Source: Actinomyces sp. HMSC035G02
GTDB taxonomy: Bacteria; Actinomycetota; Actinomycetes; Actinomycetales; Actinomycetaceae
NCBI GenBank assembly: GCA_001838165.1
Contig: KV835881.1
Location: forward strand, 853-64,852
Direction: 5' to 3'
DNA: 64,000 nt
The notes beneath the pieces are model-generated. The model was not told where the DNA came from. It saw only the letters and a list, made by a program, of their open reading frames with translations, and searched no databases. The translations under genes were made by a program, and so were the position numbers. This document shows positions 7,537 through 17,326 of this stretch, one piece after another; positions within the stretch are counted from its first letter, which is position 1, and each line of letters starts with the position of its first letter.

Positions 7537-10500
7537 ATGTCCCATCGCACAACCTCGGCATTGGTGCTGCTAACCGCGGGTACCCTTGCCATGACCGCCG
7601 TGACCACCCCGGCGGCTTTCGCAGCTAACCCGCAAGAGGAAAGCCAGTCGGGCACGCCCGCCCCCGCCTCGTCCGTCGATGCCCAGTCCGGTGCCCAGCA
7701 GTCGGGGACCGGCGACGAGGCCGGGGCCCCGAACCCGACCACCACCCCCGAGAGCGTCCCCGCCGACGATACCCCGACGACGATCATCGTCCAGCTCGAG
7801 GATGGCTCGGTCGGCATCCCGTGGTACCAGCGGGTCTTTGGCCTGTCGTCCTCGACCAAGCACGAGACGGTCAAGGAACGCATCGAAACCTCGGTCGAGG
7901 CAGTGGTCCCCGGTGCGGACATCACCGACGTGCGCGACTACACGCACGCCCTCGACGGTTTCGCGATCCAGGCCCCGGCCTCGTCCCTGGACGCCATCAA
8001 GGCGACCGAGGGCGTCAAGGCCGCGTTCATCGAGCGCCACCACAAGCCCATGGTCGTCGAGGGCGACGCGGGCGCGCTGGGCTCCGAGGCCGTGGATCCC
8101 GCCCTGCAAAACGCCTCCTCCCTGGAGATGACGCGCGCGAACCAGACCTCCCAGAAGGGTGATCGTCAGGTCGTCGAGGTCATCGACACGGGCATCGAGG
8201 CCACCCACCAGGCGTTCTCCGGCTCCATGGATGGCGTCGATGTGCGCCTGAGCCAGTCCGATGTCGAGGCCCTCGTCGGCAAGCTGCCGCACGGAAAGAC
8301 CGGCGCCTACCTCAACAATAAGATCCCCTTCGTCTTCGACTACGCGGACAACGACGCGGACGTGCTGCCCAAGTCCAGCAAGGACCTGTCGCACGGCACC
8401 CACGTCGCCGCGATCGCTGCCGCCAACGCGGCCGACCTGCAGGGCACCGCGCCCCACGCGCAGATCATCGTCGCTAAGGTCGCCTCCGACAAGGATGGAT
8501 CGATCCCCGACAACACTGTCCTGGCGGCCCTTGACGACGCGGTCGTCATTAAGCCCGACTCGATCAACCTGTCTCTCGGCGAGGATGCGGGCATGGGAAC
8601 CGAGGCCGGAACCATGTATGCGGAGGTCTACAAGAACCTCGCTGCCGCCGGCGTGACGGTCAACGCCGCCGCGGGTAACTCCTACTCGAGCGCGTACTCC
8701 AACTACAGCGGCAGAAACAAGCCCTACGCGACCGACCCCGACGCCGGCACGCTCTCCGAGCCCGCGTCCTACGCCTCGACCCTGGCGGTCGCCTCGGTCA
8801 ACAACCAGGACGCACTGCCCTACCTGACGGTGGGGGAGCGCCAGGTTGTCTACAAGAAGTCGCGCGGCCTCAAGGACGCCGTCGTACCGAGCCTCCTCGA
8901 CATCCCCGAGGACACCTACACCCTCGTCTACGCGGGCATCGGTGACGCGGCCGCACTCGAGAAGCTCGTCGCCGAGCACCCCGGCGACCTGTCGAAGGTC
9001 ATCGTCCTTGAAGACCGCGGCGGCTCCGACAGTGCGACGGGCGCGGACATGACCCACGAGGCCAAGGTCAAGGGACTCACCCAGCTGACCTCCAAGCCCG
9101 CCGCCCTCATCATCGGCGACTCCGAGACGGTCGAAAACCCCTACGTGGCGACCATCGAAGCCACTCACACGATGCCGACCGTGACCATCACGAAGAAGGA
9201 GAAGGACGCGCTCATCGAGGCCATCAAGGCCAGCGAGTCCGGCTCCATCACCATCTCCAATCCGCACGCGGGCCTGAAGCTTGCATCGGCGAACCCCTCG
9301 GTCTCCGACTTCACCTCGTGGGGCGTCACGCCCGACCTCAAGCTCAAGCCTGAGATCGCGGCCCCCGGCGGCAACATCGTCGCGGCTGTCCTGGGCAACA
9401 CGTACCGGTCCATGTCGGGCACGTCCATGGCGACCCCGCAGGTCGCGGGCATCGCGACCCTCGTGCGCCAGCGCGTGAACGACGACCCGGCATTCGCCGG
9501 CCTGTCGGAGGCGGACAAGGCCGCGATCGTCACCACCCTCATGATGGGAACCGCCCACCCGCTGCTCGACATCGACCAGAACGACGGCACCTACTACTCG
9601 CCCCGCCGCGTGGGCGCCGGCCAGGTGGACGCCCTCGCGGCCACGACCACGACCGTCTACCCGAGCGTTGCGGGCGCGCACAACCCGTGGCGCCCCAAGG
9701 CTGACCTCGGTGAGGGCACGAACGGGTGGACCTTCCAGGTGACCCTGACGAACGTCTCTGACGCCGACCACACCTACACGCTGGGCGGCCAGGCGCTCTC
9801 CGAGATCGTCGAGGGGGGCCTCTTCACTGAGCACTCCAAGAACTGGGCGGGGCAGGGCATCGACCTGACCTACTCCGCTGACTCGGTGACCGTGCCCGCC
9901 AAGGGCACCGCGACCGTGACCGTCACCGTGACCCCGCAGGGTGCCTTCGCCTCGTACGTGAATGAGAACGCTCCCAAGGGCACGTTCATCGACGGTGCCG
10001 TGACCTTCACGAGCGCCGACGGTCAGCCCGACCTGACCGTCCCCTACGTGGGCTTCTACGGCTCCTGGGGCGCGCCCGCCGTCTTCGACGGCAAGTGGTA
10101 CGACGGCACGACGAGCACCGCGCACGCCTGTTCCTCGACCCTCATGAACCCCTCGACCGAGGTGCCCCTGGGCGCCCTGAACCCCCTCTCCGGACAGGAA
10201 ATCGACGACGTGCGCGCGGTCGACCCCGCGTACTTCATCATGTCGCGCTCCGCGCTGCCCGAGGCCCCTTCGCGCATCCTGCCGCGCACCTGCCTGCTGC
10301 GTAACTCTCCGAAGGTGACCTACACCTACACGAACGAGGCCGGCGAGGTCGTGCGTGAGTACACCTTCGAGCGCGCCCGCAAGTCCCTGTTCAACTACCA
10401 CGCCAGCAAGGTCGAGCCCATCGAAAGCCAGGAAGGCAACAACCCGGTCTTCGACGGCTTCGACAAGGACGGCAAGGAGCTGCCCGCGGGCCGCTACAAG

Positions 10501-13500
10501 CTGACGATCGACGCGGCCTCGGTCGCGCCCTCGAGCGTTGACTCGCAGCTGACCTGGGACTTCACCCTGGACACCCAGGCACCCGTCATCTCCAACCTGG
10601 CGGTGAGCGGCGAGGGCGATGGGCGCGTCGTGTCCTTCGACGTCACCGACAACTCGCCGCTGGCCGGCATCGCTTTCTCCGAGTCTGCGACCTCGCGTCG
10701 CTACTACGACGAGAAGGAGGGCGTGGGTGCGAACCGTCAGGCTGACGGCACCTACGCCAAGCACTACGAGATCAAGTGGGCCGACCTCATCGACCGCGCG
10801 GACTCCTCGGATCCGGCGACCGCCTACCTGTTCGCTTGGGACTGGGGCAAGAACCAGGCCCGACAGGTGATCCGCTTCCAGACGATCCCGATGACATCCC
10901 TGTCGCTCACCCCGCAGACCTCCGAGGCCGTCGCGGGCGAGACGGTCGCGCTGAGCGCTTCGTACGAGCCGGCGAACGCGAACGTCACCGACCTCGTCTG
11001 GACGTCCTCGAACGAGGCCGTGGCCACCGTGAACGAGAACGGCGAGGTCCGCGCCCTGGCCGCCGGCGAGGCGACGATCACCGCGACCGACGCGTCCCAG
11101 CCGACCCTGTCGGCCAGCGCCCAGGTCCGCGTGCGCACGATCTCCGAGGAGGTGGGCATCGAGCTCGCAGACACCCAGGTGACACTCAAGGTGGGCGAGA
11201 CCGCCCCCGTGAAGGCCTACCTGGCGCCGTCGCTGAAGGACCGCGCGGTGACGTGGAGCGTGGAGCCAGCTGACCTGGCCAGGGTCGCCGCCGACACCGA
11301 CACGCGCAAGGCGACCCTGACCGCCGGCGATCACGCGGGTTCGGGCACGCTGACCGCCACCGTCACGAGCGAGGGCGGCGCGGCCAAGACCGCGTCCATC
11401 CCCGTGACGGTGCGCGCTGCTGACGCCGACGACTTCGAGATCAACGAGGACGGCGTCCTCGTGAAGTACAAGGGCTCGGCCACCGAGGTGACCCTGCCCG
11501 ACAACGTGACCTCCATCGGTGAGCGTGCCTTCGCGAGCTCCACCGTGGAATCCGTGACGATTCCCGCTACGGTGCGGTCGATCGGCCTGGAGGCCTTCCT
11601 CTACAGCTCGCTGAAGAAGGTCACCTTCGTTGACGACGAGGCCCACCCGGCCCAGCTGACCACAATCGCCGACCGCGCGTTCGCGAACACGAGCCTCGAG
11701 GCCATCGAGCTGCCGCGTTCTGTGGTGACGATCGGCGCGGAGGTCTTCGATTACAACTCGGCGCTCATGACGATCAAGCTGGGTCCCAACGTTAGCGCCG
11801 ACTCGGTGACCTCGGGCTACGCCGAGACCGCCGCGCTGACCAGCGTCGAGGTCGATCCTGCGAACCCGAACTACGAGAGCGTGGACGGAGTCCTGTACTC
11901 CAAGGACCACTCGCGCCTGATCCTGTACCCGGCCGCCAAGAACACGGGAGGCGCGTACACGGTCCTGGACGGAGTCGCGACGATCGCGCCCAAGGCCTTC
12001 CAGAAGGCGGGCATCACATCCGTGACCCTGCCCGACAGCCTGCGCGAGATCAAGGACGAGGCCTTCCGCCTCTCCGCGCTCACCGCTGTGACCCTGCCCG
12101 AGAAGTTCGAGACGGTCGGCACCTGCGCCTTCTGCTCCGCCGACAAGCTCGCGCGCATCGACCTGGGAGGCACAATCTCCCTGGGTGGCAGCGCCTTCGA
12201 GTCCACGAGCGCCAAGGAAGGGGTTAACTTCCGCCCCGAACTGAACCGCCTCACCACGATCGGCGACTTCGCGTTCAGCCGCACTGCGCAGTCCTCGGTG
12301 ACCCTGCCGGACTCGGTGACCACGGTCGGCGAGCAGGCTTTCTCGGAGAGCACGGCCCTGACGTCGTTCCATATCGGAGCGGGCGTCACCTCCTTCGCGG
12401 AGACCGCCCTGTACAACGATCGCAAGATCGCGACGCTGACCGCGTCCGCCGATAACCCGGTGTACTCGGCCGAGCACAACGTCCTGTACCGCAAGGCGGA
12501 CGACGGCCTGCACCTGATGCTCTCCCCGGCCGCCAACACGCTCACCGACTACACGGTGCGTGCGGGCACGGTCGAGATCGGCGCGAGCGCGTTCGCCAAC
12601 AACAAGACGCTCACCCGCGTCGTCCTGCCTGACGGCCTCAAGGTCATCGGCGACGACGCCTTCGCGGGCACCACAGCCCTGACCGAGCTCGTCATCCCTG
12701 AGTCGGTCGAGCGCTCCAGCGGCGTCACCGGCAACTCACTGGAGCTCGTCGAGTATGGATCCAAGGTGACCTCGATCCGCATGGAAGGCAGCTGGGTTCC
12801 CATGCCTCGTCGCATCGTCGTGCGCGGCGGCGTGGACGGCTCCTTCGTGTACGACGGTCGTCCGACGAACGGACGCCGCCAGAGCGCCTACTTCGGCGAG
12901 GGCATGACCCGCGTGTCCTTCGGCGTGGACGTCCCGCGCGTCCTCGTCCTGCCCTCCACGCTCACCCGCCTCGACCTCGAACCGGAGCTGAGCGACGAGA
13001 AGAAGGACGACACCCACGTGTACGTCGCCGCAGCCGAGGGCGAGCCGGCGTGGAACGTCGCCAAGGACGCCCTCGAGGCCGCCGGCATCGACGCCTCGCA
13101 CCTGCACACCTACACGGGCGCGTCGATGACCCTGTCCGGGGCTGGCATTGCCGAGGCCGGGGTAGCGTACACGTACACGGGCGAGGTCGGCGCGTCGGTC
13201 GACGTGACGGCTGAGGTTGCCGGTGGCATCGCCGGCACGCAGCAGGTGCGCGCCGTGCAGATCGGCGCGGACGGCACCGAGACCCTCGTGCGCGACTGGA
13301 CGACGGTGACGGACGGCGGGGACCGAGCTGCGGCCTCCTCGGTGACCTTCCCGTGGACCCCGTCCGCCGCGGACGTGAGCCTGCGCGTCCAGGTGCGCGA
13401 CGCCTCGTACCTGACGAGCACCCTCATGATCAAGCTCCCGGGTACCCCGGAGCCTGCGCCGACGCCGGACCCGACGCCCGCGCCCTCACCGGATCCGACT

Positions 13501-14097
13501 CCGGCGCCTGAGCCGACGCCTGCTCCGACCCCGGCACCTGAGCCGACGCCCGCGCCTGAGCCGACGCCGGACCCATCTCCTGCTCCTGCCCCGCTGGGCG
13601 GCCAGTGGGTGAGCGACTCTGTCGGCTGGTGGTACCGCTACTCCGATGGCACCTACCCGGCTGGCCAGACGGTGCAGATCGGAGGCTCCACCTATCGCTT
13701 CGGCGCGGATGGCTACATGCGCACCGGCTGGGCGAGTGAGGATGGCGCGTGGTACTTCCACAATCCGTCTGGCGCTCAGGCCAGCGGCTGGGTGAAGGAC
13801 GGCTCCTCCTGGTACTACCTGAACCCGACGACCGGACAGATGGTGACGGGATGGATCCTCGATGGGCTGACCTGGTACTACCTGACGCCCGGCAGCGGCG
13901 CGATGGCTACCGGCTGGGTGAAGGACGGCTCCTCCTGGTACTTCATGGCCCCCAGCGGCGCGCTGACCACCGGCTGGCTGAAGGATGGCGGCTCCTGGTA
14001 CTACCTGAGTACCGACTCGGGTGCGATGTACACGGGCGGGCACTGGATCGGCTGGAAGTGGTACTACTTCAACGAATCGGGACAGCTCGTCGGCTGA
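7537..14097 (+). CDS. Giant secreted subtilase (S8, C5a-peptidase-like) fused to BspA-type LRRs and GW cell-wall-binding repeats
   Basis: 2186 aa. Signal peptide cleaved after AFA29. A propeptide-like segment (TIIVQLEDG, about 85-160) precedes the S8 domain with Asp217 (EVIDTGI), His286 (SHGTH), oxyanion Asn381 (AAGNS) and Ser630 (GTSMATP); a PA-type insert lies between Asn and Ser. Next comes an Fn3-like domain as in C5a peptidase/lactocepin (KGTFIDGAVTF, VGFYGSWGAP), a Big2 domain (about 1117-1205), a second Ig-like domain, BspA-type LRRs (about 1298-1840), a Pro-rich P-x-P-x linker (about 1971-2018) and about eight GW repeats (2020-2186). No LPXTG is present, so surface attachment is probably non-covalent. 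Likely roles: host-protein degradation and adhesion. Confidence 0.95.
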   Translation: MSHRTTSALVLLTAGTLAMTAVTTPAAFAANPQEESQSGTPAPASSVDAQSGAQQSGTGDEAGAPNPTTTPESVPADDTPTTIIVQLEDGSVGIPWYQRVFGLSSSTKHETVKERIETSVEAVVPGADITDVRDYTHALDGFAIQAPASSLDAIKATEGVKAAFIERHHKPMVVEGDAGALGSEAVDPALQNASSLEMTRANQTSQKGDRQVVEVIDTGIEATHQAFSGSMDGVDVRLSQSDVEALVGKLPHGKTGAYLNNKIPFVFDYADNDADVLPKSSKDLSHGTHVAAIAAANAADLQGTAPHAQIIVAKVASDKDGSIPDNTVLAALDDAVVIKPDSINLSLGEDAGMGTEAGTMYAEVYKNLAAAGVTVNAAAGNSYSSAYSNYSGRNKPYATDPDAGTLSEPASYASTLAVASVNNQDALPYLTVGERQVVYKKSRGLKDAVVPSLLDIPEDTYTLVYAGIGDAAALEKLVAEHPGDLSKVIVLEDRGGSDSATGADMTHEAKVKGLTQLTSKPAALIIGDSETVENPYVATIEATHTMPTVTITKKEKDALIEAIKASESGSITISNPHAGLKLASANPSVSDFTSWGVTPDLKLKPEIAAPGGNIVAAVLGNTYRSMSGTSMATPQVAGIATLVRQRVNDDPAFAGLSEADKAAIVTTLMMGTAHPLLDIDQNDGTYYSPRRVGAGQVDALAATTTTVYPSVAGAHNPWRPKADLGEGTNGWTFQVTLTNVSDADHTYTLGGQALSEIVEGGLFTEHSKNWAGQGIDLTYSADSVTVPAKGTATVTVTVTPQGAFASYVNENAPKGTFIDGAVTFTSADGQPDLTVPYVGFYGSWGAPAVFDGKWYDGTTSTAHACSSTLMNPSTEVPLGALNPLSGQEIDDVRAVDPAYFIMSRSALPEAPSRILPRTCLLRNSPKVTYTYTNEAGEVVREYTFERARKSLFNYHASKVEPIESQEGNNPVFDGFDKDGKELPAGRYKLTIDAASVAPSSVDSQLTWDFTLDTQAPVISNLAVSGEGDGRVVSFDVTDNSPLAGIAFSESATSRRYYDEKEGVGANRQADGTYAKHYEIKWADLIDRADSSDPATAYLFAWDWGKNQARQVIRFQTIPMTSLSLTPQTSEAVAGETVALSASYEPANANVTDLVWTSSNEAVATVNENGEVRALAAGEATITATDASQPTLSASAQVRVRTISEEVGIELADTQVTLKVGETAPVKAYLAPSLKDRAVTWSVEPADLARVAADTDTRKATLTAGDHAGSGTLTATVTSEGGAAKTASIPVTVRAADADDFEINEDGVLVKYKGSATEVTLPDNVTSIGERAFASSTVESVTIPATVRSIGLEAFLYSSLKKVTFVDDEAHPAQLTTIADRAFANTSLEAIELPRSVVTIGAEVFDYNSALMTIKLGPNVSADSVTSGYAETAALTSVEVDPANPNYESVDGVLYSKDHSRLILYPAAKNTGGAYTVLDGVATIAPKAFQKAGITSVTLPDSLREIKDEAFRLSALTAVTLPEKFETVGTCAFCSADKLARIDLGGTISLGGSAFESTSAKEGVNFRPELNRLTTIGDFAFSRTAQSSVTLPDSVTTVGEQAFSESTALTSFHIGAGVTSFAETALYNDRKIATLTASADNPVYSAEHNVLYRKADDGLHLMLSPAANTLTDYTVRAGTVEIGASAFANNKTLTRVVLPDGLKVIGDDAFAGTTALTELVIPESVERSSGVTGNSLELVEYGSKVTSIRMEGSWVPMPRRIVVRGGVDGSFVYDGRPTNGRRQSAYFGEGMTRVSFGVDVPRVLVLPSTLTRLDLEPELSDEKKDDTHVYVAAAEGEPAWNVAKDALEAAGIDASHLHTYTGASMTLSGAGIAEAGVAYTYTGEVGASVDVTAEVAGGIAGTQQVRAVQIGADGTETLVRDWTTVTDGGDRAAASSVTFPWTPSAADVSLRVQVRDASYLTSTLMIKLPGTPEPAPTPDPTPAPSPDPTPAPEPTPAPTPAPEPTPAPEPTPDPSPAPAPLGGQWVSDSVGWWYRYSDGTYPAGQTVQIGGSTYRFGADGYMRTGWASEDGAWYFHNPSGAQASGWVKDGSSWYYLNPTTGQMVTGWILDGLTWYYLTPGSGAMATGWVKDGSSWYFMAPSGALTTGWLKDGGSWYYLSTDSGAMYTGGHWIGWKWYYFNESGQLVG

Positions 14098-14116
14098 CAT
14101 GGCTGCGAGACTGCTC

Positions 14117-14149
14117 GCCCGCGCCCCGGAGACTCTCCGGGGCGCGGGC
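14117..14149 (+). terminator. Terminator of the giant subtilase gene
   Basis: Near-perfect 16-bp stem (GCCCGCGCCCCGGAGA with TCTCCGGGGCGCGGGC) separated by one base, followed by ATTTGTT, 20 bp after the stop. Confidence 0.8.
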
Positions 14150-14509
14150 ATTTGTTCGACCACTAGGTCGGGTCTTGCGCGTTGCGGCGTCGCGCGCGCT
14201 CGCTTGTAGAGTCGCATGGGCCATAAATTCTGGCTGTCGGTTGATTTGTCAGATTCGGTGGAAAGATGTTATGCAACCCTAGAAAATACGGGCAAAAAAC
14301 GTCTGCGTCATCGCCTCTGTGCGTTGTCTGTCGGTTTGGATTGATGCATGGTACTACGCGCAAAGATCCTAAAAGTCCGACCGACACATGCTGAGAAGGA
14401 GTGTCTCAGGGGGTATCCGAAAACCCTATTGAGGGATATGTTTGACACGAGGGCTCCTGGTCGCAATACGGGGCCTTCACTTACCAACTGTCAATAGAGG
14501 GGGTCACAG
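14150..14509. other. 5' region of the LRR protein gene
   Basis: About 360 bp with lower GC than the genes on either side. It holds a candidate promoter near 14442-14470. I see no gene, RNA or repeat in the remainder. Confidence 0.5.
14442..14470 (+). promoter_or_regulatory. Candidate promoter of the LRR protein gene
   Basis: A consensus TTGACA -35 (14442-14447) is followed after 17 bp by AATACG as a weak -10 (14465-14470), 40 bp upstream of the start codon. Confidence 0.4.
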
Positions 14510-17128
14510 ATGTCCCATCGAAAGTCAACGGTGCTGGCGTTTGCGCTCGCCGGTGCCCTGTCCCTGACCGTTGTTAGCGTGCCAGCCGCGTTCGCGGCAG
14601 ACGCCGGCGCCGCTGGTCGGGTCAACGCAGCCGCTCCGCTGCACGCCAATGCCGATGGGTTCACCATCGACGCCGACGGCGTGCTCGTGTCGTACACGGG
14701 CACTGCGACGGATGTTCGCATCCCTGACGGTGTCACAGAGATCGCTACGAACGCCTTTAGTGGCGTGAGTCTGACGAGCGTGTGGATCCCCGCGAGCGTG
14801 CGAGCGATCGACGACAACGCCTTCTCGGGCCAGCCGCTGACCCAGGTCACCTTCCAGGATGACGATGCGCATCCCTCGCAGCTGGAGACGCTTGGAGAAC
14901 GCGTCTTCGCATACACCCCGCTCGAACACGTCACGCTGCCTCGCTCTCTCAAGACGGCGGGCCTCGAGACCTTCAGCGACATGGCGAAGCTGCGCTCCGT
15001 CACCGTCGGCCCAAACGTCCAGGCTGACGGCCTCTTCGCGGCATTCGCACGCACCCCGCTCCTGGAGAGTATCGAGGTTGACGCTGCGAACCAGAGCTAC
15101 CAGAGCCTCGACGGTGTCCTGTACACGAAGGATCTGACGCACCTGGCGACATACCCGCAGGCGAAGAACTCGGGCGGCTCGTACACCGTTGCCGAGGAAA
15201 CCGCATTCATCGACGAGGGTGCTTTCGCCTCTGCGCAGATCACCTCCGTGACCCTGCCCTCGCATCTGCGTAACGTTGGCAAGGGTGCGTTCGTGGGGGC
15301 GCGGATCACGTCCCTGACCCTGCCTGACGCCTTCGAGTCCATGGACGACTCGGCTTTCTGGTACATGCCCAAGCTGGAGCGCGTTGACCTGGGTGGTGCC
15401 ACGATGCTGCCGGATAGTGCCTTCCGCTACGACAAGTCCCTCGCCGAGGTGAATTTCCGTCCCGACCTGAATCGCCTGGCCGAGGTCGGCGACTACGCCT
15501 TCGACACCACGGCGCTCACCTCCGCCACACTCCCCGACTCGGTGACCTCGATCGGTAAGGGTGCCTTCTCCAACGACACCGCGCTGACCTCTGTCCACCT
15601 GGGCTCGGGCATTGCCACCATCGGAGAATCCGCATTCGTGGACGCGAATAACCTCGCCTCGCTGACCGTCGACCCCGCCAACACGGTGTACTCCGTGGAA
15701 GACGGTGCCCTGTACCGCAAGGGCGACGCTGGCCGCACCCTGGTCCTGTACCTGCCCACGAAGACAGACACAGACGTGATGGTTCCCGAGGGCACGACCG
15801 CTATCGCTGATGCCGCATTTGCGAACAACACGTCCCTGCGCCGCGTCGTCCTGCCCGAAGGCCTGACGACCATCGGCTACGGCGCCTTCGACGGCGATAC
15901 GAACCTCGCCGACATTGTCATCCCCGACTCGGTGACGGTCGCCCGCGGCCTGGTGGGCAACGGCCTGGATACGATCGAGCTGGGCTCGCAGGTCACGGAA
16001 CTGTGGATGACCCCGCGCGGCACCACCAGCCCGCGCCACATCATCGTGCGCGGCGGAAACGACGGCGAGTTCTACTACGAGGGCAAGGCCTCCAACGGCC
16101 GCCCGGACAGCGCCTACTTCGGCGAGGGGATGACCCACTTCACCTTCTGGTTCGACACTCCCCGCGTCCTTGTGCTGCCCTCGACCGTCGAGGAGATCAA
16201 GCTCGCGGAAGACATGGACTCGGACCTCAAGGCGGGCACCGAAATCTATGTCGCCGCCCCCAAAGGCTCGAAGGCATGGACGCTTACCGAGACGGCCATG
16301 AAGAATGCTGGCTACAACACCGCTAGCCTCTTCGAGTACACGACCCCCCAGGTGAGTGTGTCGGGCACCGGCATCAACGAGGCCGGGGCCGGGTACACGC
16401 TCACCACCTCCGTGGGCACGCCGGCGACCATCAATGTCTCCGCGCAGGGCGGCACCCTGGGTGGACGTCAGCTGCGCGTCGTGCAGATCGGCGGCGACGG
16501 CACGGAGACGGTTCTCCAGGACTGGGATTCGATGCAGGGCAGCTCGGATGAGAGCGCGTCCACCTCCTCCTACACCTGGACCCCGACCAGCGCCGACGCC
16601 TCCCTGCGCTTCGACGTGCGTCAGGATCCCAACGTCGTCACCTCGGCGACCGTGACCGTCAAGGCCGGCTCCGACTCCGCTCCCGCTCAGGGCACGTGGA
16701 CGTGGGGCGCTCGCGGCTGGTGGTACCGCTACGCGGACGGTACCTACCCCTCGAACACCGCCAAGACCATTGACGGCCAGGTGTACCGCTTCGACGCGGA
16801 CGGCTACATGCGTACAGGCTGGGTCTTCGAGCAGGGCTCCTGGTACTACCACGCCCTGTCCGGCGCGCAGGTCACCGGCTGGGTTCTCGACGGGGCTTCC
16901 TGGTACTACCTGACCCCCGGGACTGGCCAGATGGCCACGGGATGGGTCAAAGACGGTTCGCACTGGTACTACCTGAACCCCGCCAACGGGAAGATGAAGA
17001 CCGGATGGCACTACGAGGACGGCTCCTGGTACTACCTCAAGCCCGGCAGCGGCCAGATGGCAACCGGCCGCCTGTGGATCGTCTGGAAGTACTACCGATT
17101 TGCCGACAACGGCAAGTTGATCCGCTGA
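14510..17128 (+). CDS. Secreted BspA-type leucine-rich-repeat surface protein with GW cell-wall-binding repeats
   Basis: 872 aa. Signal peptide MSHRKSTVLAFALAGALS... cleaved after AFA29. The mature protein starts directly with BspA-type LRRs (about 46-610) with repeats such as ITSVTLPSHLRNVGKGAF, then an Ig-like stalk (about 615-722), and ends with GW repeats (about 726-872, e.g. GWVKDGSHWYYLNP). The LRR part is collinear with that of the 2186-aa protein (shared DGVLY-KD, K-N-GG-YTV and SAYFGEGMT blocks), so it looks like that protein without its protease half. BspA LRR proteins bind fibronectin, fibrinogen or other bacteria; an adhesin role is the likely reading. Confidence 0.92.
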   Translation: MSHRKSTVLAFALAGALSLTVVSVPAAFAADAGAAGRVNAAAPLHANADGFTIDADGVLVSYTGTATDVRIPDGVTEIATNAFSGVSLTSVWIPASVRAIDDNAFSGQPLTQVTFQDDDAHPSQLETLGERVFAYTPLEHVTLPRSLKTAGLETFSDMAKLRSVTVGPNVQADGLFAAFARTPLLESIEVDAANQSYQSLDGVLYTKDLTHLATYPQAKNSGGSYTVAEETAFIDEGAFASAQITSVTLPSHLRNVGKGAFVGARITSLTLPDAFESMDDSAFWYMPKLERVDLGGATMLPDSAFRYDKSLAEVNFRPDLNRLAEVGDYAFDTTALTSATLPDSVTSIGKGAFSNDTALTSVHLGSGIATIGESAFVDANNLASLTVDPANTVYSVEDGALYRKGDAGRTLVLYLPTKTDTDVMVPEGTTAIADAAFANNTSLRRVVLPEGLTTIGYGAFDGDTNLADIVIPDSVTVARGLVGNGLDTIELGSQVTELWMTPRGTTSPRHIIVRGGNDGEFYYEGKASNGRPDSAYFGEGMTHFTFWFDTPRVLVLPSTVEEIKLAEDMDSDLKAGTEIYVAAPKGSKAWTLTETAMKNAGYNTASLFEYTTPQVSVSGTGINEAGAGYTLTTSVGTPATINVSAQGGTLGGRQLRVVQIGGDGTETVLQDWDSMQGSSDESASTSSYTWTPTSADASLRFDVRQDPNVVTSATVTVKAGSDSAPAQGTWTWGARGWWYRYADGTYPSNTAKTIDGQVYRFDADGYMRTGWVFEQGSWYYHALSGAQVTGWVLDGASWYYLTPGTGQMATGWVKDGSHWYYLNPANGKMKTGWHYEDGSWYYLKPGSGQMATGRLWIVWKYYRFADNGKLIR

Positions 17129-17156
17129 TCCACTGACCCGAAGGACTACCCATGCG

Positions 17157-17201
17157 TCGCGCCCGCCCCACCCGGACTCGTACCGGGGGAGCGGGCGCGC
17201 T
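17157..17201 (+). terminator. Terminator of the LRR protein gene
   Basis: Long GC-rich inverted repeat, arms GCGCCCGCCCCACCCGG and CCGGGGGAGCGGGCGCGC, about 30 bp after the stop. It has no T-tract, as is common in actinobacteria. Confidence 0.6.
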
Positions 17202-17326
17202 CGCAAGGCGATGCGAGGCGCGGCCGCATGCCGCGCCCGCCCCATCGCGTGCCCGCAGCGACGTGCCGCGCGATCCCTCACCCTCATGCAGCTCAACACT
17301 TTAGGTGTGAAGAAAGCGAGCCGACA

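Noticed and set aside
7570-12513. Very long open frame (1647 codons) on the minus strand opposite the giant subtilase
   Set aside because: Low-complexity Arg/Gly/Asp-rich translation typical of the antisense of GC-rich codons; the plus-strand frame has recognisable domains and a signal peptide.
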